Positions 25,794 through 34,395 of a DNA stretch of 64,000 nucleotides are shown in pieces. Origin of the DNA: CAVZYN01 sp963779515 (GTDB lineage Bacteria > Pseudomonadota > Alphaproteobacteria > Rhizobiales > Hyphomicrobiaceae); assembly GCA_963779515.1 (NCBI GenBank), contig CAVZYN010000009.1:124001-188000 (forward strand). Reading direction: 5' to 3'. Made by a program: the position numbers and the translations under genes. Each line of letters starts with the position of its first letter. The stretch's first letter is position 1. The notes under the pieces were generated by a model that worked only from the letters and a program-made list of their open reading frames with translations, did not search any database and was not told where the DNA came from.

Positions 25794-27515
25794 TCAGTGG
25801 ATTTCGGGTTCGGCGACGCGGCCGCCGTGTTCGAGGAAATCGAAGTCGCAGCCGTCGTCGGCTTGGCCCACATGCGCTTGATACATCTTGCCAAAACCGC
25901 GATCGTAGCGGGGCGGCAACGGTTTCCAGGCAGCCTTGCGGCGGGCGAGTTCGGCATCCGAAACGTGCAGATGAATCAGGCGTTTTGAGACGTCGACTTC
26001 GATTTCGTCGCCGGTTTGAACGAGGGCCAGCGGACCACCGACGAAGCTTTCAGGCGCCACATGCAGGATGCAGGCGCCGTAGCTGGTGCCGCTCATGCGC
26101 GCGTCGGAAATGCGCAACATATCGCGCACGCCTTCCTTCACGAGCTTGCGCGGGATCGGCAACATGCCCCACTCGGGCATGCCGGGGCCGCCCTGGGGGC
26201 CGGCGTTCTGCAGCACCAGGACGTGATCGGCGGTGACGTCGAGATCCAATCGCTCGATCTCCTTGGCCATGTGGTTGTAGTCGCGGAAAACCAAGGCCGG
26301 ACCACGATGTTTTGTCAGGCGCGGCTCGGCGGCGGACGGTTTCATGACGCAGCCGCGCGGCGCCAGATTGCCTTTCAATACGGCCGTCGCGCCTTCGGCG
26401 TAGATCGCTTTCTCGAGCGGACGGATGACGTCGTCGTTGTAGACTTTGGCGTCGGCGATGTTGTCGGCGAGCGTGCGGCCGTTGACGGTCATCGGCGAGC
26501 CGTGGAGTTTGCCGCCCAACACCTTCATCAACGCCGGCAGGCCGCCGGCGTAAAAGAAGTCTTCCATCAGATACTGTCCCGAAGGCCGCAGATTGGCGAT
26601 GACGGGAACCTTGCGTCCGATCTGATCGAAGGTTTCGAGCGAGACCGCAACACCGGCGCGGCGCGCCATGGCGATAACGTGAATGATCGCGTTGGTCGAG
26701 CCACCGAGCGACATGTGCACCGCGATGGCATTCTCGAATGCGGCAGGCGTCAGGATCTTGTCGGGCGTCAGGTCTTCCCACACCATGTCGACGATGCGGC
26801 GGCCGGCCTGCGCGCACATGCGCGGGTGATTGGCGTCGGCGGCGGGGATCGCGGAGGCGCCCGGTAGCGTGATGCCGAGGGCTTCGGTGATCGACATCAT
26901 GGTGGCGGCGGTGCCCATGGTCATGCAGGTGCCGAACGAGCGGGCGATACCATTCTCGATGTCTTCCCACTGGTTCTCGGAAATGTTGCCGGCGCGGCGC
27001 TCGTCCCAATACTTCCAGACGTCGGAGCCGGAGCCCAAGGCCTTGCCGCCCCAGTTGCCGCGCAACATCGGGCCCGCTGGGCAGAAAATGAAGGGCAGTC
27101 CCATCGAGGTTGCGCCCATGATCAATCCGGGCGTGGTCTTGTCGCAACCGCCGAGCAGGATGGCGCCGTCGATCGGATAGCTGCGCAGCAGTTCCTCGGT
27201 CTCCATGGCGAGCATATTGCGATAGAGCATCGTGGTCGGCTTCTGGAACGGCTCGGCCAGAGACATGGCTGGGATCTCGACGGGGAAGCCGCCCGACTGC
27301 AGCACGCCGCGCTTCACATCGTCGACGCGGGCGCGCAGATGCGCGTGGCAGGGGTTGATGTCGCTCCACGTATTGATGATCCCGATGATCGGCTTCTTGC
27401 CCCAGTCGGCGGGCTCATAGCCCATCTGGCGCATGCGCGAGCGATGTCCGAAGGCGCGCAGGTCATCCACGCCCATCCAGCGGTAGGAGCGAAGCGTCTC
27501 GGGTTTCTTGCGCAT
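25794..27515 (-). CDS. IlvD/Edd-family sugar-acid dehydratase (arabonate dehydratase type)
   Basis: A 573-residue Fe-S dehydratase. Cysteines at the expected cluster positions are seen in DINPCHAHL, LLGGCDKTTPG and SFGTCMTMGTAATMM; GGSTNAIIHVIAMARRAG and the C-terminal DARMSGTSYGACILH are family signatures. N-terminal SYRWMGVDDLRAFGHRSRMRQMG and GIINTWSDINP match the L-arabonate/sugar-acid branch rather than IlvD dihydroxyacid dehydratase. It would convert an aldonate to a 2-keto-3-deoxy acid. No pentose operon is adjacent. Start 27515 has AAAGG upstream; an extension to 27566 is unlikely. Confidence 0.9.
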   Translation of the reverse strand: MRKKPETLRSYRWMGVDDLRAFGHRSRMRQMGYEPADWGKKPIIGIINTWSDINPCHAHLRARVDDVKRGVLQSGGFPVEIPAMSLAEPFQKPTTMLYRNMLAMETEELLRSYPIDGAILLGGCDKTTPGLIMGATSMGLPFIFCPAGPMLRGNWGGKALGSGSDVWKYWDERRAGNISENQWEDIENGIARSFGTCMTMGTAATMMSITEALGITLPGASAIPAADANHPRMCAQAGRRIVDMVWEDLTPDKILTPAAFENAIAVHMSLGGSTNAIIHVIAMARRAGVAVSLETFDQIGRKVPVIANLRPSGQYLMEDFFYAGGLPALMKVLGGKLHGSPMTVNGRTLADNIADAKVYNDDVIRPLEKAIYAEGATAVLKGNLAPRGCVMKPSAAEPRLTKHRGPALVFRDYNHMAKEIERLDLDVTADHVLVLQNAGPQGGPGMPEWGMLPIPRKLVKEGVRDMLRISDARMSGTSYGACILHVAPESFVGGPLALVQTGDEIEVDVSKRLIHLHVSDAELARRKAAWKPLPPRYDRGFGKMYQAHVGQADDGCDFDFLEHGGRVAEPEIH

Positions 27516-27603
27516 GGGCGGCCTTTCGGGCGTGGAAGTAAGCAATCTCTCGCCGCAGTTAGCCAAAGCTCGTGGTCGGGCGCAAGCGCGGCGCTGGTGG
27601 ACT

Positions 27604-28902
27604 TCAGATCTCGCGGCGGTCGCGGCGCTTGTAGTCGAGCAGCATCAGCGGCGCGAGGCGGCGGACGATGGGCTGCAGCGGAATCGGATCGGGGTCGGTG
27701 AAGGGGAGTGCCAGATCTTGGGCGGGCGCGCCTTCGACCGCGCGGGCAAATTCGCGGCCAAGCGCGATCGAGAGCGCGACGGCGCGGCCGTTGCACCCTG
27801 CCCAGGCGAACCCATCTGGTCCGAGCCGGTGCACGCGCGGCAGGAAATCGCGGGTCATGCCGATGGCGCCGTTCCAAACGTAGTCGAAACTGACCTCGCC
27901 GATCGATGGGAACAGCTGCTGCAGGCGCTGGGCGATGTAGGGCTTCAAGCGCTCGGCGCCGTTCGAGGGATTGACGAGGGCGCCGCCGGTGACCAAACGG
28001 TGACGGGCGTCATAGCGCATGAAATAGAGCTCGCCGTGGGTGTCGGACATGGCGGCGCGGCCGGGAAGGATCACACGCCGCACGTTGTCGCCAAGCGGCC
28101 GCGTCGCCATCTGCCACGACAGGATCGGTACCATTTCGCGCGCGATGTCTGCCGCCAGTTTCGGTGCAATCTCGCCCGTGTAGGCGTTGGTCGCGAGGAT
28201 CAGTGCGCGCGAGGTGACTTGTCCGCCCGCCGTTTCCGTGCGCCAGCCAGAGGCCGTGCGCGTGTACGACGTCGCGGGGCTTTGCGCAAAGAGCGTGGCG
28301 CCGTGGCGCAGCGTTGCGGCAGCCAATCCACGCGCCAACGCGAGCGGGTTGATATGCCCGCCGGTTGGATTGGCCCAGCCGCCGTGCCACGCGGTCGAAC
28401 CGAGTCTTGCCGCCATCTCATCGCGCGAGAGCAGCGCGACGGGCGCGCCGCGCTTCGACCATTGCGCGACGCGGCGCTCGGCGATCTGCATGCGGCCCGG
28501 CGTGTGCACCGGCTGCACCCAGCCGGATTGTTCGGCTTCGCAGGCGATGTTTTCCGCGCGCACCAGGTCGAACAGGAGCGATGCGCTGTCGCGGAGCAGA
28601 TCGACGAAGCGCTCGCCGGCCGCGCCATGGCGCTTGATGATGTCGTCGGGGTCGGGGCGCGAGAGCGTCGGGATCACTTGGCCGTTGTTGCGGCCCGACG
28701 CGCCCCAGCCGGGCTCTTTCGCTTCCACCACGACAACGTCGCGGCCGGCGCGGGCCAGATGCAGCGCTGCCGAGAGCCCGGTGAAGCCCGCGCCGATCAC
28801 GACGACGTCCGCTGTCGCCGCGCCGCGCAGGGCGGGCAGCGCGGGCCCCGGCGGTGTCACCGCCGCCCATAGTGACGGCGGCCAATCGATCGCTGCGTTC
28901 AT
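27604..28902 (-). CDS. FAD-dependent oxidoreductase, DAO family (PuuB/DadA-like)
   Basis: A 432-residue flavoprotein. The dinucleotide fold is VVVIGAGFTGLSAALHLARAG (about 33-53), followed by WGASGRNNGQVIP, the GGW/GGHINP substrate region characteristic of gamma-glutamylputrescine-oxidase and amino-acid-oxidase relatives, and a C-terminal DGFAWAGCNGRAVALSIALG FAD-contact motif. It would oxidise an amine or amino acid. It is divergent from the ATC-hydrolase operon across a 112-base intergenic region, so both may respond to the same signal. Substrate unassigned. Confidence 0.87.
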   Translation of the reverse strand: MNAAIDWPPSLWAAVTPPGPALPALRGAATADVVVIGAGFTGLSAALHLARAGRDVVVVEAKEPGWGASGRNNGQVIPTLSRPDPDDIIKRHGAAGERFVDLLRDSASLLFDLVRAENIACEAEQSGWVQPVHTPGRMQIAERRVAQWSKRGAPVALLSRDEMAARLGSTAWHGGWANPTGGHINPLALARGLAAATLRHGATLFAQSPATSYTRTASGWRTETAGGQVTSRALILATNAYTGEIAPKLAADIAREMVPILSWQMATRPLGDNVRRVILPGRAAMSDTHGELYFMRYDARHRLVTGGALVNPSNGAERLKPYIAQRLQQLFPSIGEVSFDYVWNGAIGMTRDFLPRVHRLGPDGFAWAGCNGRAVALSIALGREFARAVEGAPAQDLALPFTDPDPIPLQPIVRRLAPLMLLDYKRRDRREI

Positions 28903-29014
28903 TCGGATTTCGCCCTGAAGTGTCGAGTTCTACTGATTGTGGGGCGCGGCCCCCTTGTCAATCGCGCGCCGCTTCAGCAGTCTCGCCCCGTAACGCTCCT
29001 GAGGAGTGCGTCCC

Positions 29015-29527
29015 ATGTCCCCGCGTCGCGAGTCTGTGCCGATCGATGAGGTGCACGTGCTTTTGCAGCGCTCGTTTGCGATGCGAGCGGCCGCCTATGC
29101 GCACATTTATGATGTGCTGAGCGAGCGGTTGGGGCCGGATCAGGCGCTCGCCCTCTGCATGGAAGCGACGGCCCGGATGGGCGAGGACATGGGGAAAGCA
29201 TTGGCGCAGCACGGCCCGGCCGATCTCACCGGTCTGAAGGACGCGTTCCTTGGCGGCATCATCGAGGGGGAGGCGCTGTTCGCGCCTGACGTGCGGCGCT
29301 GCGACGTCGACGAACTCGAGATCTACTTCCACCGCTGTCCCCTGAAGGAAGCATGGGTCAAGCAGGGCCGAAGCGCTGAGGACGTGACCCGGCTCTGTAG
29401 GATGGCCGGCGCGATCGATCGCGGCTTGTTCGAGCGAGCAGGTTTTACTTTTGTGGGCACGACGTGGACAGCAGGTGAAACGGGGTGCTGCACGCTTCGC
29501 GTCCGGCCCGGACCTGCGATAGCTTGA
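29015..29527 (+). CDS. L-2-amino-thiazoline-4-carboxylate hydrolase family protein (first copy)
   Basis: A 170-residue protein of the ATC-hydrolase family (pfam14196), whose founding members open the thiazoline ring of L-ATC to N-carbamoyl-L-cysteine. The diagnostic C-terminal part has HRCPLKEAWVKQGRSAEDV, then LCRMAGAIDRGLFERAGF and a closing CCTLRV. ATG 29015 follows GAGGAG (29001-29006) with 8-base spacing. It heads a tight rightward set with a second, diverged family member and a RidA-like gene. No N-carbamoyl-cysteine amidohydrolase is present, so the true substrate may differ. Confidence 0.75.
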   Translation: MSPRRESVPIDEVHVLLQRSFAMRAAAYAHIYDVLSERLGPDQALALCMEATARMGEDMGKALAQHGPADLTGLKDAFLGGIIEGEALFAPDVRRCDVDELEIYFHRCPLKEAWVKQGRSAEDVTRLCRMAGAIDRGLFERAGFTFVGTTWTAGETGCCTLRVRPGPAIA

Positions 29528-29537
29528 GGAGAGTTCA

Positions 29538-30023
29538 ATGTCCGACGCACAAACGATGGCGATGCTGGAGCAGCGGCGGATCGAGGCCGGTATCCTGAAG
29601 CATGTCTACGACACGCTGAAAGCGTCGCACGGAGTTCAGATCGCACAACGGGCCATTGCGGAGGCGGTGCGCAGCGCCTCGATCGAGCAGGCACGGGCGC
29701 TGGCGGCGGCAAGTGCTGGCAACACGTCGATGCAAACCTTCATCGATCGTCAGGAGCCATGGCTCCGCGGCGGAGCGCTCGAGATCGACGTCAAGGACAA
29801 GAGCGACGATCGCTACCGATTCAACGTCACGCGCTGCAAGTATGCGGAGATGTACCGCGAGATGGGGCTCGGCGAGATCGGGCATCTCTTGTCGTGCCAG
29901 CGCGACGGGACGTTCTGCGAAGGGTACGATCCGAACCTCAAGCTCAAGCGGACGCAAACGATCATGCAAGGCGCCAGTCACTGCGATTTCGACTACACCT
30001 ATGAGACGAGCGACAAATCATGA
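29538..30023 (+). CDS. L-2-amino-thiazoline-4-carboxylate hydrolase family protein (second, diverged copy)
   Basis: A 161-residue second member of the same family, from a different subgroup: FNVTRCKYAEMYREMGLGEIG, LLSCQRDGTFCEGYDPNLKL and the ending QGASHCDFDYTYE are typical. Cysteines in TRCKY, LSCQR and SHCDF are conserved in this subgroup and may be catalytic or metal-binding; that is inference. AGGAGAG lies shortly before the ATG, ten bases after the first gene, and its TGA overlaps the next ATG by 4 bases. Two unlike copies side by side suggest a hetero-oligomer. Confidence 0.82.
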   Translation: MSDAQTMAMLEQRRIEAGILKHVYDTLKASHGVQIAQRAIAEAVRSASIEQARALAAASAGNTSMQTFIDRQEPWLRGGALEIDVKDKSDDRYRFNVTRCKYAEMYREMGLGEIGHLLSCQRDGTFCEGYDPNLKLKRTQTIMQGASHCDFDYTYETSDKS

Positions 30024-30775
30024 GCACCAAGGTCTTTGCAGCCGGCGGGTATCGTTACATTCCGGCGGTCTTTCAATACTCGGGCGGCGTCGCCGCGGAG
30101 CCTGGGTATCGTCTCGAGCGCGTGCGTTTCCAGCGTCCGGTGCCGCTGGCGGAAGGGTTCCGGCGGATCGAGACGATGATCGCCGAGGCGGGGCGGCCGT
30201 TGACGGCGTTCGCGGCATGCGAGCTCAGATCGCCGGCGCCGTTCACGGAGGCAGGCTTCATCGCCTTCAACGAGGTCTATGTCGGTACGCTCGCAAAATG
30301 GGGCGTCTACGATGCGGCGAGCAAGACCAACCCGGTCGCGCGCTCCAACGTCTGTCCCGAGATCCACAAACCGGCGGAACCGTCGTTCCACGCGTTCGCC
30401 TTCACGGTGCCGGATGCCAAGGCGGCGCCGTCGTTCGTCGTCGCCGGCAGCGGCGAGGCGCCCGAGGGCAAGGGCAGCTATGGCAAGTACGTCGTCCGGC
30501 CGGGTGATACGAGCCCCGCAGGTCTGCGTGAGAAGGCGCAAGCGGTGCTTGGCGAAATGGAGCGGCGGATGGGTCTGCTCGGGTTCACCTGGCGTGACGC
30601 AACGGCGAGCCAGCTCTACACGGTGTTCGACGCCCATGCGCATCTGGCCGATGAGATCGTGCGCCGGGGTGCTGCGGAGCATGGGGTGACGTGGCACTTC
30701 TGCCGGCCGCCGGTGGATATCCTCGACTATGAGATGGATGTGCGCGCGGTCGCGGTCGAGCGGGTCGTTGCTTGA
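30020..30775 (+). CDS. RidA/YjgF-like protein of unknown function
   Basis: A 251-residue protein translationally coupled to the preceding gene (ATGA). The middle carries segments reminiscent of RidA/YjgF enamine deaminases: TAFAACELRSPAPF, FNEVYVGTLAKWG and NPVARSNVCPE. It is about twice the length of RidA, so it could hold two such domains or one plus an unrelated C-terminal half (GEMERRMGLLGFTWRDAT onward). RidA proteins hydrolyse reactive imines, which would fit downstream of an oxidase or a ring-opening step. I do not recognise a named family with certainty. Confidence 0.65.
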   Translation: MSTKVFAAGGYRYIPAVFQYSGGVAAEPGYRLERVRFQRPVPLAEGFRRIETMIAEAGRPLTAFAACELRSPAPFTEAGFIAFNEVYVGTLAKWGVYDAASKTNPVARSNVCPEIHKPAEPSFHAFAFTVPDAKAAPSFVVAGSGEAPEGKGSYGKYVVRPGDTSPAGLREKAQAVLGEMERRMGLLGFTWRDATASQLYTVFDAHAHLADEIVRRGAAEHGVTWHFCRPPVDILDYEMDVRAVAVERVVA

Positions 30776-30829
30776 GCATCCGATTATCTGCGCGCCGGCT
30801 CCAAAAGGCCGTTCGACCTAGGGCGGGAC

Positions 30830-30851
30830 ACTAGCGCGTCAGCATGCTAGT
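30830..30851. promoter_or_regulatory. Inverted repeat upstream of Uma2 gene
   Basis: ACTAGC (30830-30835) and GCTAGT (30846-30851) form an inverted repeat with a 10-base spacer, ending 8 bases before the Uma2-family start. Its right arm overlaps a TAGTAT that could be a -10 element. It may be an operator; evidence is position and symmetry only. Confidence 0.3.
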
Positions 30852-30859
30852 ATTTGTCC

Positions 30860-31435
30860 ATGAACGCCCTTCTGCCGACCCGCCTGACTATCGAGGAATT
30901 CCTGCGCTGGAGCATGGACCAGGAGCGCGGGCGTTATGAGTTGGAGGCTGGCAGGATTGTCGAAATGCAAGCCGAGAACGCCAGCCACACACGAACCAAG
31001 CAGCGCGTTTATGCAGCCTTGGCATCAGCAATCGCGCGCGCAGGCTTGCCGTTCTATGCGATGCCCGATGGCCCGACGGTTCGTATCGCTTCTGACAGAG
31101 CCTATGAGCCCGACGCATTGATCGCCCCTCTGCCGGAGGTGCCAGACGACGCATTGGAGATTTCCAACCCGATCGCCGTTTTCGAGGTGCTGTCACCAAC
31201 TCCGTCCAGCATTCGTCGTGATCTTTCGATCAAGGTCGAAGGTTACGGGCGCGTCGCGACGATCCAACACTATGTCATCATCGATCCGATGGAGCGGCAG
31301 GTGCTCCACTATCGTCGCAAGGGCGATGTCCTTGTGCCGCCACCGGCACCGGCCGAGGGCATGCTCAGTCTCGATCCGCCAGGCCTGGAAATGCCATTGG
31401 ACGCATTGCTGGTGCCGGCCGCCACGACGACATGA
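30860..31435 (+). CDS. Uma2-family (DUF820) restriction-endonuclease-fold protein
   Basis: A 191-residue protein of the PD-(D/E)xK fold. The family pattern is present: GRYELEAGRIVEM at the N-terminus, YEPDALI, then VFEVLSPTPSSIRRDLSIKVEGY with the E...D...K arrangement, and HYVIIDPMERQVLHYRR. Families of this type expand greatly in cyanobacteria and appear sporadically elsewhere; their role is unknown and may be in mobile DNA or defence. It sits between the RidA-like gene and the ABC importer with its own inverted repeat and no coupling, so it is probably an insertion into that neighbourhood. Confidence 0.88.
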   Translation: MNALLPTRLTIEEFLRWSMDQERGRYELEAGRIVEMQAENASHTRTKQRVYAALASAIARAGLPFYAMPDGPTVRIASDRAYEPDALIAPLPEVPDDALEISNPIAVFEVLSPTPSSIRRDLSIKVEGYGRVATIQHYVIIDPMERQVLHYRRKGDVLVPPPAPAEGMLSLDPPGLEMPLDALLVPAATTT

Positions 31436-31540
31436 GGGCGCACGTCTGCCTAGGCGCGAATCGGCGTTGACAGGATGGCGCCCAGCTTCGCACACTCGTG
31501 TGCAAGGGATCGAGACGAACCCATCAACGGGAGGAAATCC

Positions 31541-32842
31541 ATGAAACTCGGGACTACAACGGCAATCGGCGGGCTGCTGATCGCAACGGCGCTCGGTGCC
31601 AGCGCGCCGGTTGCCGCGCAACAAAAGGAAATCAAGCTCGGACTGATTTATGATCAGACGGGCCCGTTCGCGGGTGGCGGCTCGATCGCTGCCTCGATCG
31701 GCAACAAGATCGCGATCGATCTCGTCAACGAGAAGGGTGGTGTCGAGGGCTACAAGATCGTCGCCATCAATGCCGACGCGCAATCGAAGACCGACGTCGC
31801 GATCAACGAGGCCGAGCGCCTCATGAACGAAGCCAAAGTCGATGTCGTCATGGGCGTTTACTCGTCGGCGCACTGCGTGCCGATGTCCGCCAAGATCGAT
31901 GCCGCCAAGCGCTTCATGTGGGCGAATGTCTGCATCTCATCGGCGGTCTTCAAGGGTAAGAACCTGCAATACGTATTCCGGCCGCAGGTGCACTCCGATC
32001 AGTACGGCGAGATGTCGTGCAAGTTCGTCGCCGGCGTCGCCAAGGACAAACTCAAGAAGGACGTCAAGGACCTCAAGATCGCGATCATCCACGAAGACGG
32101 CCCCTACGGTGTCGGCGTCGCTGCTGGCAACGAGTCGAACTGCAAAGAGCTTGGCATGCAGATCGTCCACAAGGAGGGCTATGCCGCGACATCGACCGAT
32201 CTCTCCGCGCTGGTGACGAAGTTGCGCCGGGCGCAGGCCGACGTGATCATGCACACGGGCTACAACCCGGACATCACGCTGTTCCTCCGGCAAGCCAAGG
32301 AGGCTGGGCTGAAGTGGTCGATGCTGATTGGTCACGGCGCGGGTTATGCGCAATACGACAAGCTGCAAGAGACCTTCAAGGGCGACGTCAACTACCTGTT
32401 CAACGTCGATCCGGTGCCGGGCCAGCTACTCGATGGCAAGACGCTGGCGCCGGGCCTCGGCGCATTGATGGAAGAAGTCATCAAGCGCTACCGCGCGCAG
32501 ACCAACGCCAAGGAAATCCCGCCGCACGTCACCAGCGGGTTCGCGCCGACGTGGGTGTTCCTCACCGACGTTTTGCCACGCGCCATCAAGAAGTATGGCG
32601 GCATCGATCCCGAAGCGCTGCGCAAGGCCGCGCTCGAGACCGATATTCCTGAAGGTGGCACGGTGCAGGGTTACGGCGTGAAGTTCTTCCCACCGGGTCA
32701 CCAGATGGCTGGCCAGAACGAGCGGTCGTTCCCGGCGATCGTGCAATACGTCGATGGCCAGACCAAGGTGGCTTGGCCGAAGGGACTGCAAACGCTCGAT
32801 CCCGTCGTGCCGCTGCCCGCGGGCCACGCCTACGCGCGCTGA
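31541..32842 (+). CDS. LIV-type ABC transporter substrate-binding protein
   Basis: A 433-residue periplasmic binding protein of the Leu/Ile/Val type-1 fold. The signal peptide spans about residues 1-26 (cleavage near PVAAQQ). The mature start KEIKLGLIYDQTGPFAGGG and the segment AINEAERLMNEAKVDVVMGVYSSAHC are typical. GGGAGGAAA before the ATG is a strong ribosome site. A rho-independent terminator follows immediately, so this gene is probably made in excess of the membrane parts. The ligand cannot be read directly; neighbours suggest an amino-acid-like or heterocyclic compound. Confidence 0.93.
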   Translation: MKLGTTTAIGGLLIATALGASAPVAAQQKEIKLGLIYDQTGPFAGGGSIAASIGNKIAIDLVNEKGGVEGYKIVAINADAQSKTDVAINEAERLMNEAKVDVVMGVYSSAHCVPMSAKIDAAKRFMWANVCISSAVFKGKNLQYVFRPQVHSDQYGEMSCKFVAGVAKDKLKKDVKDLKIAIIHEDGPYGVGVAAGNESNCKELGMQIVHKEGYAATSTDLSALVTKLRRAQADVIMHTGYNPDITLFLRQAKEAGLKWSMLIGHGAGYAQYDKLQETFKGDVNYLFNVDPVPGQLLDGKTLAPGLGALMEEVIKRYRAQTNAKEIPPHVTSGFAPTWVFLTDVLPRAIKKYGGIDPEALRKAALETDIPEGGTVQGYGVKFFPPGHQMAGQNERSFPAIVQYVDGQTKVAWPKGLQTLDPVVPLPAGHAYAR

Positions 32843-32852
32843 TGACATATCG

Positions 32853-32881
32853 TCGGGGGACCTCAGGGTCCCCCGATTTTT
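32853..32881 (+). terminator. Rho-independent terminator after the substrate-binding protein gene
   Basis: Perfect 10-bp arms TCGGGGGACC (32853-32862) and GGTCCCCCGA (32867-32876) enclose loop TCAG and are followed by five T residues. It lies 11 bases after the stop of the binding-protein gene and 59 bases before the ATPase gene. In binding-protein-dependent operons such partial terminators set the ratio of binding protein to membrane complex. Confidence 0.9.
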
Positions 32882-32939
32882 CTCGGGGCTCTCTTAAATT
32901 CTGGCTCAAGTTTTGGCCCAGTTACTGGATCGCGATTGC

Positions 32940-33674
32940 ATGGCGCTGTTGGCTGTTTCGGGTCTCACCAAGACGTTCGGTGGCTTCACCGCCGTGAACA
33001 ACGTGTCGTTCAATGTCGAAGAGGGGGAGATCCTCGGCCTCATTGGCCCGAATGGATCGGGAAAGAGCACGACCTTCAATTGTATCGCCGGCATGTATCA
33101 GCCGACATCCGGTTCGATCACCTTCAAGGGCGAGGAAATCGGCGGGCTGACCGCTGACAAGGTTTGCCACAAGGGCATTGGGCGGACCTACCAGATCCCG
33201 CGGCCGTTTCGAAATCTGACTCTGCTCGAGAATGTCGCGCTGTCGGCATGGTTCGGGCAGCACGGCAAAACCTCGCGTGCCGACTGCTGGCAGCAGGCGG
33301 AGCAGGCGCTCGCGCTCGTCGGGCTGCCAACGGATTCCCGATCGACGACGGATGGTCTTGGGGCCAGCGCGCTCAAGCAATTGGAACTGGCGCGCGCGCT
33401 TGCGACGCAGCCGACGCTGCTGCTAGCGGATGAAAGCTTGAACGGGCTCGACCACACCGAGATGGATCAGGCCGCCGACATGCTGCAGCGAATCCGCCGC
33501 GATATGAAGATCACGATCGTCTGGGTCGAACACATCATGGGCGTGTTGATGCGCGTCGTCGATCGCGTCGTGGTGCTCGATCATGGCGAAAAGATCTTCG
33601 ATGGCGCACCGAAGGCGGCGCAGGCCGACCGGCGCGTGATCGAGGTCTATCTCGGCGCGGATATGGCGGCGTAG
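32940..33674 (+). CDS. LIV-type ABC transporter ATP-binding protein (LivG-like)
   Basis: A 244-residue ATPase. Walker A is GPNGSGKST, the Q-loop region is GIGRTYQIPRPF, Walker B is LLLADES and the switch histidine is in VWVEHIMG. The signature loop reads LGASALKQLELARAL rather than a canonical LSGGQ, a divergence worth noting. ATG 32940 is chosen because it begins the conserved LLAVSGLTKTFGGF; an upstream TTG at 32913 gives an unconserved leader. The ribosome site is weak (GGAT), consistent with lower expression than the binding protein. Confidence 0.93.
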   Translation: MALLAVSGLTKTFGGFTAVNNVSFNVEEGEILGLIGPNGSGKSTTFNCIAGMYQPTSGSITFKGEEIGGLTADKVCHKGIGRTYQIPRPFRNLTLLENVALSAWFGQHGKTSRADCWQQAEQALALVGLPTDSRSTTDGLGASALKQLELARALATQPTLLLADESLNGLDHTEMDQAADMLQRIRRDMKITIVWVEHIMGVLMRVVDRVVVLDHGEKIFDGAPKAAQADRRVIEVYLGADMAA

Positions 33675-33683
33675 GCAGGGTCG

Positions 33684-34388
33684 ATGCTCGAACTCAAAGA
33701 TGTCAATGCGGGATACGGCGCGTTTCAGGCGCTGTTCGGTGTCTCGATGCGGGTAGATGCCGGCGAGGCGGTGGCCGTCATCGGTGCGAACGGCGCGGGT
33801 AAGACGACGCTGCTGCGGGTGATCTCGGGGCTGCTGGCGGCGAGCGGCGGTCAGATGACGATGGAAGGCCAGGATCTTCGCACCACGGCGCCGCACAAGA
33901 TCATCGAGACCGGCATCGCGCATGTGCCGGAAAGCCGGCGCCTGTTTCCGCGACTGACGGTCGAAGATAATTTGCGCATGGGTGCGTTCATACCGCAGGC
34001 GCGCGCGAAGTTTCCCGAGCGGCTCGACTATGTCTATTCGCTGTTTCCGCGCCTGAAGGAGCGGCGTTTGCAACTCGCTGGTACGATGTCGGGTGGCGAG
34101 CAGCAGATGTGCGCGATCGGGCGGGCGCTGATGAGCGGGCCAAAGCTCGTGTTGCTCGACGAACCCTCGATGGGGCTTGCGCCCGTGATCGTGGCGCAGG
34201 TGTTCGATCTCGTCCGGCGTATCCGGTCGGAAGGCTACACGGTGCTGATCGTCGAGCAGAACGTCGCGCAAGTCTTGAAGGTCGCCGATCGCGCGTATCT
34301 GCTCGAAGTCGGCAAGATCCATGCGAGCGGGCGGGCGGCGGATCTGGCGGCGAGCGACGAGATCCGCAAGGCGTATATGGGGATTTGA
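33684..34388 (+). CDS. LIV-type ABC transporter ATP-binding protein (LivF-like)
   Basis: A 234-residue ATPase, second of the pair. Walker A GANGAGKTT, Q-loop, canonical signature TMSGGEQQMCAIGRAL, Walker B LVLLDEPSMGLAP and switch VEQNVAQVLK are complete. It begins nine bases after the LivG-like stop. The C-terminus ends in the usual LivF pattern ADLAASDEIRKAYMG. It pairs with the LivG-like ATPase to energise uptake. Confidence 0.95.
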   Translation: MLELKDVNAGYGAFQALFGVSMRVDAGEAVAVIGANGAGKTTLLRVISGLLAASGGQMTMEGQDLRTTAPHKIIETGIAHVPESRRLFPRLTVEDNLRMGAFIPQARAKFPERLDYVYSLFPRLKERRLQLAGTMSGGEQQMCAIGRALMSGPKLVLLDEPSMGLAPVIVAQVFDLVRRIRSEGYTVLIVEQNVAQVLKVADRAYLLEVGKIHASGRAADLAASDEIRKAYMGI

Positions 34389-34395
34389 TGTAGTC

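Noticed and set aside
27508..28872. Plus-strand open frame of 454 codons opposite the DAO oxidoreductase
   Set aside because: No motif or ribosome site; the minus-strand protein is a clear flavoenzyme.
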